From Halolamina pelagica (GTDB lineage Archaea > Halobacteriota > Halobacteria > Halobacteriales > Haloferacaceae), in assembly GCF_001307315.1 (NCBI RefSeq), contig NZ_LGUC01000001.1, positions 1,922,001 through 1,986,000 of the forward strand: DNA of 64,000 bases, read 5' to 3'. Shown one piece after another: positions 29,565 to 37,888 of this stretch (position 1 is its first letter; every line of letters begins with the position of its first letter). The notes beneath the pieces are model-generated. The model saw only the letters and a program-made list of their open reading frames with translations. It searched no databases and was not told where the DNA came from. The translations under genes and the position numbers were made by a program.

Positions 29565-30530
29565 CTACTCGGACTCGTCGTCGCTCGGCGGCGCCGACTC
29601 ACTGGGTGGCGCTTCTTCGTCTGGCGGTGCTTCCTCGCTCGCGTCGCCGCCCCGGATCGAAGGGCGCCCGCCGACGACGAACCGCGTGAACACGAGTCCG
29701 AGCCCGATCAGCGGGACGCCGAAGGCGATCAGGTACGGGAGCGCGTAGGCGATCCCGACGACCAGCGCGCGGAGCGCGACGATCGCCCCGTCGACTGACT
29801 CGAGGAACGCCGCCACCACACCGGTGTCGTACCAGCGGTCGCCGGCGCTCGGGTCGTCCGGTCGCTCCTCGCGGAGTTCGACGGTGACGGTCGCGTAGGC
29901 GACGCGGTTCTCCAGACTCTCGAGGCGGGCCTCGGTGCGTTCGATCTCGCCCTGGACGTCGGAGAGTTCGCGCTGGACCGCGAGCACGTCTTCGGTGTCG
30001 TTGGCCTGCTCGTACAGTTCGCGCAGTCGGTCACGCTCGGCGCGGAGGTTCTCCAGTCGAGCCTCCAGGTCGGCGTGCTGTCCGGTCACGTCCTGGACGT
30101 TCTCCTCCTCGCGGACGACCGCGCCCTCCGCGCGGACGGCCTCGAGGAACGCCGAGTAGTTCTCCGCGGGGACGCGGTAGGTGAACTCCCCGTCGCGGTA
30201 GGTTCGATCGCCCCGCTCGTTGGTGAAGATCTGGGAGTTCCCGACGTAGCCGCCGTGGGTCGAGACAGCCGTCGAGAGGTTCGACCGACTCGCCTCGAAC
30301 GCGTCGACGCGGACCGTGAGCCGGGCGGTGTAGATCCGCATCCGCTCGCTCGCCGACGCCGCGTCGTCAGCCTTCTCGACCGGCGTCCCGGTCGCCTCCT
30401 CGTACTCGGGGTCGTCGCCGTCGAGTGACGCCTGGGTAGCGCCGTCGCCGCCGTTGCCCGCGCCCGTACAGCCCGCGAGCACGAGCAGGAAGGCGAGCCC
30501 GACCGCGGCGAGTGCGCGATTCCGTTGCAT
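29565..30530 (-). CDS. DUF4349 lipoprotein with coiled coil and one TM segment
   Basis: 321 residues. The N-terminal signal ends at a lipobox (LVLAGC), giving a lipoprotein with Cys at about 21. The DUF4349 domain follows: VRVDAFEASRSNLSTAV, GGYVGNSQIF and YRVPAENYSAFLEAV. Then come a long coiled coil (about 150-215), a C-terminal TM region (about 250-280) and an E/P/S-rich tail. In other prokaryotes the family is a membrane-associated protein of unknown role. No twin-arginine is present, so Sec export is expected. Confidence 0.85.
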   Translation of the reverse strand: MQRNRALAAVGLAFLLVLAGCTGAGNGGDGATQASLDGDDPEYEEATGTPVEKADDAASASERMRIYTARLTVRVDAFEASRSNLSTAVSTHGGYVGNSQIFTNERGDRTYRDGEFTYRVPAENYSAFLEAVRAEGAVVREEENVQDVTGQHADLEARLENLRAERDRLRELYEQANDTEDVLAVQRELSDVQGEIERTEARLESLENRVAYATVTVELREERPDDPSAGDRWYDTGVVAAFLESVDGAIVALRALVVGIAYALPYLIAFGVPLIGLGLVFTRFVVGGRPSIRGGDASEEAPPDEEAPPSESAPPSDDESE

Positions 30531-30552
30531 ACCGACCTCTGTGTCCGGGACT

Positions 30553-30562
30553 GGGTAAAGGG
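30553..30562 (-). promoter_or_regulatory. TATA-like box CCCTTTACCC for the DUF4349 gene
   Basis: It lies 23-32 bases upstream of the ATG at 30530, fitting a leaderless transcript. Confidence 0.4.
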
Positions 30563-30634
30563 TTGGCTAGCCACAAAGAACCGTTTGACTCATGCCACCG
30601 ACACCGGCAAAGGGCCCTCGACCGTACAGCCGCT

Positions 30635-31420
30635 ATGGAGCGCCACTACGTCTCGATGGACTGGCGAGACGCGCTGTTCGCCCACTGGCCCGTCGACGCC
30701 GCCGTCGTCGAACAGCGGCTGCCACCGGGGGTCACGCCCCGCACCCACGACGGCAGCGCGTGGCTGGGCATCGTCGCGTTCGTGATGGAGGATATCCGGC
30801 CGCGTGGCGTCCCGCGGCCGCTGGGGCTCAGTTTCGGCGAAGTGAACCTCCGGACGTACGTCGAGGGGCCGGACGGTGCCGAGGGGATCTACTTCTTCAA
30901 CCTCGATGCGGCCGACCGGGTCAGCGTCCGGGTCGCGCGGCAGTTCTACCGGCTCCCGTACTACCGCGCGCACATGGCGATCGACCGCACCGGCGCGTAC
31001 CCGGGCGAGACCGGCCCCTACGAACGCCACGTCGACTTCACCAGCCACCGCGCTCACCAGGGCGAACCGGACGCGTACTTCGACGCCAGCTACGGCCCCG
31101 AGGGCGACCGGTTCCTCCCCGAGGCGGGGACGCTGGAACGCTTCCTCGTAGAGAACTACCGGTTCTACCTCGCCGAGGGGGACGTGGATTCGCCGGGCAG
31201 CGGCGAGGCCAGGGGGGATGCCGCTGGAGGAGCGACCGACCCGGAGCTGTTCTACGGCGACGTGGCACACCTCCCCTGGGGCCTGTACGAAGCCGATCTC
31301 GACCTCCGGTCGACGAACCTCTTCGCCGCCAACGGGTTCGAGCGCCCCGACACCGAGCCGTTGGCCCACTACTCGCCCGGGATCGCCGTCGAGGCCGATC
31401 GGATCCGGCGAGTCGACTGA
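30635..31420 (+). CDS. DUF2071 (YqjF-type) family protein
   Basis: 261 residues from MERHYVSMDWRDALFAHWPV. The DUF2071 pattern is clear: W-x-x-LLFAHWP, LP-x-G-V-x-PxTxDGxAWLGIV and FGEVNLRTYV. A near-C-terminal HLPWGLYEADLDL motif fits too. A glycine- and alanine-rich loop at about 190-205 is probably an insert. The function of the family is unknown; the fold is related to acetoacetate decarboxylase-like proteins. It may be co-transcribed with the aminotransferase that starts 42 bases downstream. Confidence 0.85.
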   Translation: MERHYVSMDWRDALFAHWPVDAAVVEQRLPPGVTPRTHDGSAWLGIVAFVMEDIRPRGVPRPLGLSFGEVNLRTYVEGPDGAEGIYFFNLDAADRVSVRVARQFYRLPYYRAHMAIDRTGAYPGETGPYERHVDFTSHRAHQGEPDAYFDASYGPEGDRFLPEAGTLERFLVENYRFYLAEGDVDSPGSGEARGDAAGGATDPELFYGDVAHLPWGLYEADLDLRSTNLFAANGFERPDTEPLAHYSPGIAVEADRIRRVD

Positions 31421-31462
31421 CGGCGACGGCAGATTCAGGTGGCTCCGGTTCGGAACGCCTCC

Positions 31463-32566
31463 ATGACCCCCGAGGAACTCCGAGCCGACATCCCCGTCTG
31501 TGAATCAGGGACGTACCTCAACACGGGCGCGTCAGGGCCCGCGAGCCAGTCAGTCGTCGACGCCGTCTCCGAGTTCGTCGCCTACCACGAGACCGAGGCG
31601 CCGGTGAACGAGGGCGCCTACCCCGCCGCCTTCGGCGCGCTGGACGGCGCTCGCGAGACGTTCGCCGACTTCCTCAACGCCGACACCGAGGAGATCGCAC
31701 TCACCGAGAGCACCTCCGACGGGATCGCCCGGATCGCGGCCGCGATCGACTGGGAGCGCGGCGACACGGTCGTCCGGACGGATCTGGAGCACAGCGCGGG
31801 CATTCTCCCCTGGTGGAACCTCCGGGACCGCGGCGTGGACGTGCGGGTCCTCGAGACCGAAGGCGGCCGTATCGATCTGGACGCGCTGAGCGAGGCCGTC
31901 GCCGACGCGCGGCTGCTCTGTCTGAGTTCGATCACCTGGAACTACGGCACGGCGCTCCCGATCGCGGAGATCGTCGAGATCGCCCACGACCACGACTGTC
32001 TCGTGCTCGTCGACGCGGTCCAGACGTTCGGCCAGCAGCCCCTCGACGTTCGGGAGTGGGGTGCCGACTTCGTCGTCGGCGCCTGCCACAAGTGGCTCCT
32101 CGGCCCCTGGGGCGCGGGCGTGCTCTACGTCGACCGCGAGGTGGCCGAGACGCTCCGGCCGGCACAGGTCGGCTACCGATCTGTCGACGATCCCGGTGCC
32201 GACGAGCCGGCGTTCAAACCCGGCGCGATGCGGTTCGACGTCGGCACGACCAGCCCCGCCCCCTACGTCGGCGCCGAAGCCGCGATCGAGATCGTCGAGT
32301 CGATCGGCTTCGACACGGTCCAGTCCGAGATCGAGCGCCTGTCCAACCGACTGAAAGTCGGGCTCGGCGATCGGCTCATCTCGCCGAAGGCGTACGAGTC
32401 CGGGCTGGTGACGTTCGCCGTCGACGACCCCGAGGCCACGGTCGATCGACTCGCGGAGAAGGATATCTACGTCCGGACGGTGCCCGACCCCGACGCGGTT
32501 CGGGCGTCGACCCACGCGTTCAACACGGCCGACGAGGTCGACGAACTCCTGGCGGCGCTCGACTAG
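31463..32566 (+). CDS. Class V aminotransferase / cysteine-desulfurase-like PLP enzyme
   Basis: 367 residues. The fold-type I PLP pattern has VLVDAVQTFGQQPLDV (Asp contacting the pyridine nitrogen) and ACHKWLLGPWGAG, where Lys forms the Schiff base. No active-site cysteine loop (as in SufS/NifS, near RSGHHC) is apparent, so isopenicillin-epimerase-like or another aminotransferase role is more likely than sulfur transfer. I chose the ATG at 31463 (MTPEELRADIP) because the earlier in-frame ATG adds no conserved residues. The 3' end overlaps the convergent VOC gene by 4 bases. Confidence 0.85.
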   Translation: MTPEELRADIPVCESGTYLNTGASGPASQSVVDAVSEFVAYHETEAPVNEGAYPAAFGALDGARETFADFLNADTEEIALTESTSDGIARIAAAIDWERGDTVVRTDLEHSAGILPWWNLRDRGVDVRVLETEGGRIDLDALSEAVADARLLCLSSITWNYGTALPIAEIVEIAHDHDCLVLVDAVQTFGQQPLDVREWGADFVVGACHKWLLGPWGAGVLYVDREVAETLRPAQVGYRSVDDPGADEPAFKPGAMRFDVGTTSPAPYVGAEAAIEIVESIGFDTVQSEIERLSNRLKVGLGDRLISPKAYESGLVTFAVDDPEATVDRLAEKDIYVRTVPDPDAVRASTHAFNTADEVDELLAALD

Positions 32567-32925
32567 CGGAACGTCTGGAACTCCGCCGTCCGGCCGTCCG
32601 GATCGGTCGCGAAGAACTGGTAGATGTCGTACGTCTCGTTCTCGTGTGGCTCCTCGTCGGCCGCCTCGCCCACGCGCTCGTGCATCGCGTCGACGGTCGC
32701 GGCGTCGTCGTACACGAACGTCAGGATCCCTTCGGTCTCCGTCTCCTCGCCGTCACAGAACCCGAACCGGAACCCCTCGAACGCGAGGATCGTACAGCCC
32801 GGCTGTTCGAGCCACGTCTCCGCACCGACGGTGTCGCGGTACCAGTCGACCACCTGCTCGCGGTGCTCGGTTCGGAAGAACACGATACCCCCGGCCGCCT
32901 CGGGCGGGCGCTCTGGCTCGGCCAT
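32563..32925 (-). CDS. VOC superfamily (glyoxalase/bleomycin-resistance-type) protein
   Basis: 120 residues, one VOC module: GGIVFFRTEHREQVVDWYRD opens the first beta-alpha-beta unit, and DPDGRTAEFQTF is the classical last strand with a metal-binding Glu. Members are dioxygenases, lyases or resistance proteins; nothing in the sequence picks a substrate. It is convergent with the aminotransferase and overlaps it by four bases. Confidence 0.8.
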   Translation of the reverse strand: MAEPERPPEAAGGIVFFRTEHREQVVDWYRDTVGAETWLEQPGCTILAFEGFRFGFCDGEETETEGILTFVYDDAATVDAMHERVGEAADEEPHENETYDIYQFFATDPDGRTAEFQTFR

Positions 32926-33000
32926 ACCTCTCCTGCTCGCGGCGGTCGTATAAATCTCGGCGCTCCCAGCCGCGGCGGGCGACGAGCCCGGCCCGGGAGT

Positions 33001-33791
33001 TCAGTCCGTCCGCGGCACGGCGTAGGCGCCGACGACGAAGAACACGAGCGAGAGCACTGCCAACACGCCCAGTTGGAACAGCGCGAGCGTCGTGGGGTCC
33101 GTCGCGCCGACGACGGGGACCGAACCCTGCTCGTACGTCAGATAGCGGACACCCCGGGCGAAGTAGGTGAGCGGCGAGAGGTTCGTGATCGGGCGGAACC
33201 ACGACGGGAGCAGGTCGGGCGTGACGAACGTCTCCGAGAGGAACAGCAGCGGCAGCGCCACGGAGTTGCTCGCGGCGATGACGCCGTCCTGGGAGTCCGC
33301 GAGCCGGCCGAGGATCGCCCCGAGCCCGCAGAACAGCGCCACCCCAGTGCGACGAAGGGCACCAGCAAGAGGAGGTGGGCGCCGACGGCGATCTGAACGT
33401 CGACCAGCGCGACCACGAGCCCGAAGATCAGCAGCGAGGCGGCGCCGATGACGAGCACGTTCACCAGGGTGTGCGCGAACAGCCACTCCCAGCGCCGGAG
33501 CGGCGTCGTCGCCAGCTTCTCGAAACGGCTCCCCTCGCGGTGGCGCGCGAACTCGCTTCCCACCCGCGACAGCGGCGTGAACAGCACGACGACGGCGAGA
33601 TAGCCGGGGAGGTAGTAGCCCGGCGGCTCCGCGAACAGGCCGCCGCCGGTGGGCTGGGTGCCGACGAGCACGCCGAAGATGAGGACGATGATCACCGGGA
33701 AGAAGAAGGTGAAAAACACCGCCGTCCGCCGGCGCAGGAACGCCTTCGCGCCCGCCCGGGACTCGCTGGCGATCCGCCCGAGTCGGCTCAT
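33001..33791 (-). CDS. ABC-2 type exporter permease (frameshift)
   Basis: About 263 residues when repaired, with six TM segments typical of ABC-2 permeases (for example TAVFFTFFFPVIIVLIFGVL near the start). The frame breaks at the C-run 33342-33345. One more base joins FVALGVALFCGLGAILGRLA, and the C-terminus then reads LVFFVVGAYAVPRTD. Its ATG overlaps the stop of the ATPase gene at 33788 by 4 bases, so the two form one exporter. The substrate is unknown; drug or lipid export is the usual role. Confidence 0.88.
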
Positions 33792-34753
33792 CGCTCCACC
33801 TCCGCGGGTTCGGCGTCGGGCTGTGGCGCCGATGTCTGCTCACCCGCCGATCCGCTCGCTGGCCCGCCCCGGAACGCTCGGCCCGTGAGTTCGAGGTACA
33901 CGTCCTCGAGCGTCGGCTCCGTCCACGTGAACGACTCGTACTCGATCCCCGCGGTCGTGAGCGCGTCGACGGCGTCGTCGATCCGTGTCGCGTCGACGCC
34001 GTGGAACGTGAGCCGGCCCGCCGAGGCCTCGACCCGGAACTCGGTGTCGGCGAGCCGGTCCGCGCTGGCCTCGGTTCGGACGACCAGCCGCGAGTCGCCG
34101 CCGTGTTCGGCGACGAGCGCGCTTGGCGTGCCCTCGGCGATCACCCGGCCGTCCGCGAGCATCGCCACCTGATCGGCGAGTCGCTCGACCTCGTCCATCG
34201 AGTGGCTGGTGAGGAAGACGGTGGTGCCCTCGGCCGTGAGATCCTCGATCAGCGTCCAGAGGTCACGCCGGCCCGTGGGGTCGATCCCGGTGGTCGGCTC
34301 GTCGAGGAACAACACGTCGGGGTCGTTGACCAGCGTGATCCCGACGCAGGCCCGCCGTTGCTGCCCGCCCGAGAGCTCCTCGTACCACGTGTCCGCCGCG
34401 TCGTCGAGGCCGACCTCGGAGAGGACCGAGTCCACGTCACGCGCCTCGTCGTAGAGGTTCGCGTAGTAGCCCAGCAGCTCCCGAACCGTCAGGCGTTCCG
34501 GCGGCGAGAACGACTGCGGGAGGAGCCCGATCCGGGCGCGCTCGACGTGCGTCGGCTCCGAGCCCAGCAGCGACACCTCGCCCGTAGAGTCGGTCGTTCC
34601 GGTGAGACAGCGCACGAGGGAGGTCTTGCCGGCGCCGTTGGGGCCGATGAGGCCGAACACCGTCCCGGCGGGCACCGACAGCGAGACGTCGTCGACGGCG
34701 ACGGTGTCGCCGTACTGCTTCGTCACGTTCTCAGCGACGACTGCCGCGTCCAT
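33788..34753 (-). CDS. ABC-2 type exporter ATP-binding protein
   Basis: 321 residues from the ATG at 34753 (MDAAVVAENVTKQYGDTVAV). Walker A is GPNGAGKTS, the Q-loop LLPQSFSP, the signature SGGQQRRACVGITL, Walker B LFLDEPTTGIDP and the H-loop LTSHSMDEVERL. A DUF4162-like C-terminal domain (about 220-300) and a Ser/Pro/Ala-rich tail follow. It overlaps the permease start at 33791. Longer upstream frames add an arginine-rich, implausible N-terminus, so the ATG at 34753 is preferred. Confidence 0.92.
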   Translation of the reverse strand: MDAAVVAENVTKQYGDTVAVDDVSLSVPAGTVFGLIGPNGAGKTSLVRCLTGTTDSTGEVSLLGSEPTHVERARIGLLPQSFSPPERLTVRELLGYYANLYDEARDVDSVLSEVGLDDAADTWYEELSGGQQRRACVGITLVNDPDVLFLDEPTTGIDPTGRRDLWTLIEDLTAEGTTVFLTSHSMDEVERLADQVAMLADGRVIAEGTPSALVAEHGGDSRLVVRTEASADRLADTEFRVEASAGRLTFHGVDATRIDDAVDALTTAGIEYESFTWTEPTLEDVYLELTGRAFRGGPASGSAGEQTSAPQPDAEPAEVER

Positions 34754-34924
34754 AGTCGAGATGTGCTGCGACGGCGGGTAAAGCGTTCGCTCTCGTCGGC
34801 CGGGCGGGCAGGCCGACACGGCCCCGGCGGCCAGCGAGAAGGGCCCGACGGCGGCCGCGACTGCGTCGCGTTCACACCTGCCACCGTGGAAAGAGTTAGG
34901 GGCCGAGCGGCCGAACTAGCGGCC

Positions 34925-35512
34925 GTGACTGACGTAATCGTCGTCGGCGGCGGCCCCGCCGGCCTGAGTGCGGCACTGTTCGCTGAGAAGAACGGGCTCG
35001 AGACCACGGTGTTCGACACCGACGAGACGTGGATGCACAAGGCCCACCTGTTCAACTACCCGGGTATCGGGTCACAGGACGGCAGCGTGTACATGGACAC
35101 CCTCCGGAACCAGGTCGACAACTTCGGCGTCGAGCGCAAGCAGGGCGAGGCGGTCACCGGCGTGGCCGAGAGCGGCGACGGCTTCGGCGTCACGACCGAG
35201 GCCGGGGAGTACGAGGCGCCGTACGTCGTGCTCGCGACCGGGGCGAGCCGTGACCTCGCGGAGGAGTTGGGCTGTGCGCTCACCGACGAGGGGGTCGTCG
35301 ACGCCGACGTGACGATGGAGACCAGCGTCGACGACGCCTACGCGACGGGCGCGATGGTCCGCGCCGAGGAGTGGCAGGCGGTGATCTCCGCGGGCGACGG
35401 CGCCGCCGCCGCGCTCAACATCCTGAGCAAGGAGAAGGGCGAACACTTCCACGACTTCGACGTGCCCGCCGACGCCGACTCGGCGTTCGGCGGCATGGTC
35501 GACGAGGCGTAA
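34925..35512 (+). CDS. Minimal thioredoxin-reductase-like FAD protein without CxxC or NAD(P) domain
   Basis: 195 residues from a GTG at 34925. VTDVIVVGGGPAGLSAALFA is a dinucleotide-binding GxGxxG fold. VVLATGASRDLAE and VDADVTMETSVDDAYATGAM correspond to the two parts of the TrxR FAD domain. The NADPH-binding domain and the redox-active CxxC are both absent, and the protein is about 100 residues shorter than TrxB. An electron source and partner are therefore unknown. The start is uncertain by a few codons, but upstream sequence is not conserved-looking. A possible TATA element (AAGAGTTAGG) is near 34892. Confidence 0.8.
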   Translation: MTDVIVVGGGPAGLSAALFAEKNGLETTVFDTDETWMHKAHLFNYPGIGSQDGSVYMDTLRNQVDNFGVERKQGEAVTGVAESGDGFGVTTEAGEYEAPYVVLATGASRDLAEELGCALTDEGVVDADVTMETSVDDAYATGAMVRAEEWQAVISAGDGAAAALNILSKEKGEHFHDFDVPADADSAFGGMVDEA

Positions 35513-35574
35513 GCGCCCGCCGTCGAGAACGGTTACGGCAAACGGGGTTCTCCCGAGCGGCCGAACGGCTGGCC

Positions 35575-35682
35575 ATGGGCGACGACGCGTGCTACCGGGC
35601 GTACTGCCCGGCGTGTGACCGCGAAGTGACCATCGTCGATACGGAGTGCCCGGGGTGTGGGGAGCCGCTCCCGACGGAGTAG
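35575..35682 (+). CDS. 35-residue double-CxxC zinc-ribbon microprotein
   Basis: MGDDACYRAYCPACDREVTI at the N-terminus, then ECPGC: two CxxC pairs 17 residues apart, giving one zinc ribbon in a 35-residue acidic protein. The ATG at 35575 leaves all four cysteines in the protein. Haloarchaea encode many such zinc-finger microproteins; their roles are mostly unknown. It lies 62 bases after the flavoprotein gene, and a shared transcript is possible. Confidence 0.7.
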   Translation: MGDDACYRAYCPACDREVTIVDTECPGCGEPLPTE

Positions 35683-35801
35683 CTCGCGTTCCCGGGCGCC
35701 GAGCCCCGCGGCCCGTTTTCGGGTCGGTGTATCGGAGGGGTTTTGTAGCGATAGCGGGGAGTGAGAGGTGGACGGCACGGTCAGCAGTCCCTTTCGCCCC
35801 G

Positions 35802-35838
35802 CGTGCTCTGCACGTCGGGTAGGCTGACTGGCCTACCC
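35802..35838. other. Two adjacent perfect hairpins in an intergenic region
   Basis: Hairpin 1 (35802-35814): CGTGC, loop TCT, GCACG. Hairpin 2 (35817-35838): GGGTAGGC, loop TGACTG, GCCTACCC, a perfect 8-bp stem. They lie in a 228-bp gap (35683-35910) with no other feature. They could be a small structured RNA or a transcription end; no T-tract follows on the plus strand. Confidence 0.4.
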
Positions 35839-35910
35839 CGTCCGCTCAACACACTGAGCGACAGCCGTACGCCGTTCTCCGCGTCGTCCCACCAACTACG
35901 TGCCCCCGAG

Positions 35911-36252
35911 TCAGAGATTGACCACGAGCAGCCACGCCTGCCCGACCGCCAGTGACGCGAGCACGAGGTGGGCCAGCAGCTCGAACAGGCGGGCATCGAC
36001 GCCGACCGCCCCGTCGACGACGAGGCGCGTGGTCCGGAGCGCGACGTACAGCGTGGCCGAGACTGCAGGGATCGCGGTCAGTCCGAGCAGGCGGGGGCCG
36101 CGCGTGAGCCTGATCTGCCCGTCGATCCCCACGTGCCAGCCGACGATCATCTGCTCGGGGAGCGCGGGCGCGACGAGGACGCCGGCAGCGACAGTCGCGA
36201 CGACCAGTCCGAGCGAGGAGAGCTCTGGAAGCATGCGGCGTGCCGGTCTCAC
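35911..36252 (-). CDS. DUF1648-type membrane protein
   Basis: 113 residues from a GTG at 36252, or 107 from the ATG at 36234. The N-terminal segment LPEQMIVGWHVGIDGQIRL matches the DUF1648 pattern (P-x-x-(I/V)-x-x-H-(W/F)), and three or four TM helices are visible. These small proteins often sit beside peptidases or regulators. It begins 7 bases after the stop of the CPBP gene at 36260, so it is probably the second gene of that unit. Confidence 0.7.
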   Translation of the reverse strand: MRPARRMLPELSSLGLVVATVAAGVLVAPALPEQMIVGWHVGIDGQIRLTRGPRLLGLTAIPAVSATLYVALRTTRLVVDGAVGVDARLFELLAHLVLASLAVGQAWLLVVNL

Positions 36253-36259
36253 GCCTCGC

Positions 36260-37123
36260 TCACCGCCGTTGTGTCGACCGCCGATCCTCGATCAGCCTGG
36301 TCACGCGGCCACGCCGGGGATCTCCAACGTCACCAGCGAGTGACTTGGGACCGTAGCTACCCACGAGTACGAGCGCCAGGAGGCCGAAGCCGCCGACGAG
36401 CAGCGCGCTAAACGGGACAGGCAGCGCCGACGGACCGCCGACGACCTGCAGCGGAACGTTCACGCTCGCGTTGAGCGTCCCGTGCATCAGGACTGCTGCG
36501 GGCACGCAGCCCCGAGAGCTGTTGTACAGCCACGTGAACAGGACCGAAGCGACGACGACGAACGCTGCGTACCCCGCCGGCGACATGTCGTACACGCCGA
36601 AGGCGAACATCGGTGCGTGCCACAACGCCCAGACGGCACCGACGACGACGCTCGCGGACAGCGCGCTGTAGCGCGCCTGCAGATGGGGGAGGGCGAACCC
36701 ACGCCAGCCGAACTCCTCCTGTCCGCCGCCGAGGAGCGTGGCGAACACCACGTTGATCGCGAAACCGCCGAGTGCGGGCGCGACCCTCGACTCGTCGACG
36801 CCGCCAGTCAGTGCGATCATGACGGCGCCCATCGCGACACTGACGCCGATGGGAACCGCCAGCGCGGCAGCGTACCACCGCGGCGAGCGCCGCCAATCGA
36901 ACGTCGATGCGAGCCAGTCCCGGACTGACTCGCCGCGAAGGCGGATCACGACGGCGGCGGCCGCCAACGGCCCGAACGCACCCGGGATCGCCGCGATTCT
37001 GCCCATCGGCCCGTCGACCGCCGAGAGGAGGGGGAGCCACACGCCCCACGAGAGAGCGAGCGTGAGTCCGAAGTACGTTACCGCCGGATACCGATCGACT
37101 GCGTCGAGTGAGCGGGACACCAT
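36260..37123 (-). CDS. CPBP-family intramembrane metalloprotease (CAAX-type)
   Basis: 287 residues, about eight TM helices. The motifs are present: GQEEFGWRGFAL (EExxWR), LWHAPMFAFG (motif 2 His) and LMHGTLNAS (motif 3 HxxxN). The family cleaves membrane or prenylated substrates; some members handle anti-sigma factors or bacteriocin immunity. The ATG at 37123 is favoured over a start that would run into the divergent regulator promoter. It is divergently paired with the HTH gene at 37230 across a 106-bp region holding a 19-bp palindrome. Confidence 0.88.
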   Translation of the reverse strand: MVSRSLDAVDRYPAVTYFGLTLALSWGVWLPLLSAVDGPMGRIAAIPGAFGPLAAAAVVIRLRGESVRDWLASTFDWRRSPRWYAAALAVPIGVSVAMGAVMIALTGGVDESRVAPALGGFAINVVFATLLGGGQEEFGWRGFALPHLQARYSALSASVVVGAVWALWHAPMFAFGVYDMSPAGYAAFVVVASVLFTWLYNSSRGCVPAAVLMHGTLNASVNVPLQVVGGPSALPVPFSALLVGGFGLLALVLVGSYGPKSLAGDVGDPRRGRVTRLIEDRRSTQRR

Positions 37124-37168
37124 CGGTACACCCGGCTTCGAGGCGGCGCTCCATAGACCCGGAGCCAG

Positions 37169-37187
37169 CGCTTCAGCCGCTGAAGCG
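37169..37187. promoter_or_regulatory. 19-bp perfect palindrome CGCTTCAGC-C-GCTGAAGCG between divergent CPBP and HTH genes
   Basis: Nine-base arms with a one-base centre lie just upstream of the TATA-like box of the HTH gene and about 46-64 bases from the CPBP start. Its symmetry and position fit an operator for the neighbouring HTH protein, possibly autoregulating and controlling the protease. This is the cleanest operator candidate in the window. Confidence 0.55.
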
Positions 37188-37197
37188 TTCGATAGCT

Positions 37198-37204
37198 CTT
37201 TAGG
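37198..37204 (+). promoter_or_regulatory. TATA-like box CTTTAGG for the HTH regulator
   Basis: It lies about 26-32 bases before the GTG at 37230 and directly after the 19-bp palindrome. Confidence 0.45.
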
Positions 37205-37229
37205 TACTTTCGGCGACAACTGGGCCACA

Positions 37230-37571
37230 GTGAGTGAGGTGGAGATCGAAGCCGTCGCGGGGGTGCTGGAGGACGAGACAGCCCGGGCTATCCTCACTCG
37301 GACGAGTCGAGAACCCATGTCCGCAAGCGAACTCGAACAACGGTGTGACGCGTCGGGGCCCACCATCTACCGCCGGCTGGAGCGGCTCCGGGAGCACAAC
37401 CTGATCGAAGAACAGACCCGGCCGGATCCGGTGGACGGACACCACAAACAGGTGTACGCGCCGAACCTTCGGCGCGTGACCGTCGAGCTCGTCGACGGCG
37501 AACTCCGGCTCGAAATCGACCGCCGGGAGGACATGTCCGACCGGTTCACCCGACTGATCGAGGGGATCTGA
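37230..37571 (+). CDS. ArsR-like winged helix-turn-helix transcription factor
   Basis: 113 residues from a GTG. The DNA-binding helices are around residues 18-65: ARAILTRTSREPMSASELEQ, then GPTIYRRLERLREHNLIEEQ as the recognition helix and wing. The rest is an acidic strand-rich tail. Haloarchaeal proteins of this kind often precede a small membrane protein, as here: the next gene begins one base later. Likely target: the 19-bp palindrome upstream, which also faces the CPBP gene. That is inference. Confidence 0.82.
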   Translation: MSEVEIEAVAGVLEDETARAILTRTSREPMSASELEQRCDASGPTIYRRLERLREHNLIEEQTRPDPVDGHHKQVYAPNLRRVTVELVDGELRLEIDRREDMSDRFTRLIEGI

Positions 37572-37572
37572 G

Positions 37573-37875
37573 ATGCTCGGACTACTCCAGATCGGCGAGA
37601 CGCTCCGTCCGTTCCTGCAGGCCTACGAGCTGGTCGGCGCGGCGCTGGGTCTGTTCATCGCCTACCTCGCCTACCGTGGCTACCGACGCAACGACAGCCG
37701 ACCGATGCTGTATCTGGCGATCGGTTTCGGCATCATCCTCGGTCTCCCCCTCCCGGTCGTGGCGGTTTCGCTCCTGTTCCCGTCGCTCCCGGCGCCGGTC
37801 GTGCAGACAGTCATCCAGACGCTCGAAATCGGGGGGCTGCTCTGCATCATCTACGCGCTCCGGATGGAGCCGTAG
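37573..37875 (+). CDS. Small haloarchaeal membrane protein paired with the HTH regulator (DUF7521-like)
   Basis: 100 residues with three TM helices: about 15-33, 46-68 and 78-95. A basic loop lies between helices 1 and 2 (YRGYRRNDSRP). HTH plus three-TM membrane partner is a recurrent haloarchaeal pair, and the membrane protein is thought to signal to the regulator, though this is not proven. It starts one base after the HTH stop. Confidence 0.75.
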   Translation: MLGLLQIGETLRPFLQAYELVGAALGLFIAYLAYRGYRRNDSRPMLYLAIGFGIILGLPLPVVAVSLLFPSLPAPVVQTVIQTLEIGGLLCIIYALRMEP

Positions 37876-37888
37876 CCTCCAATCAGCC

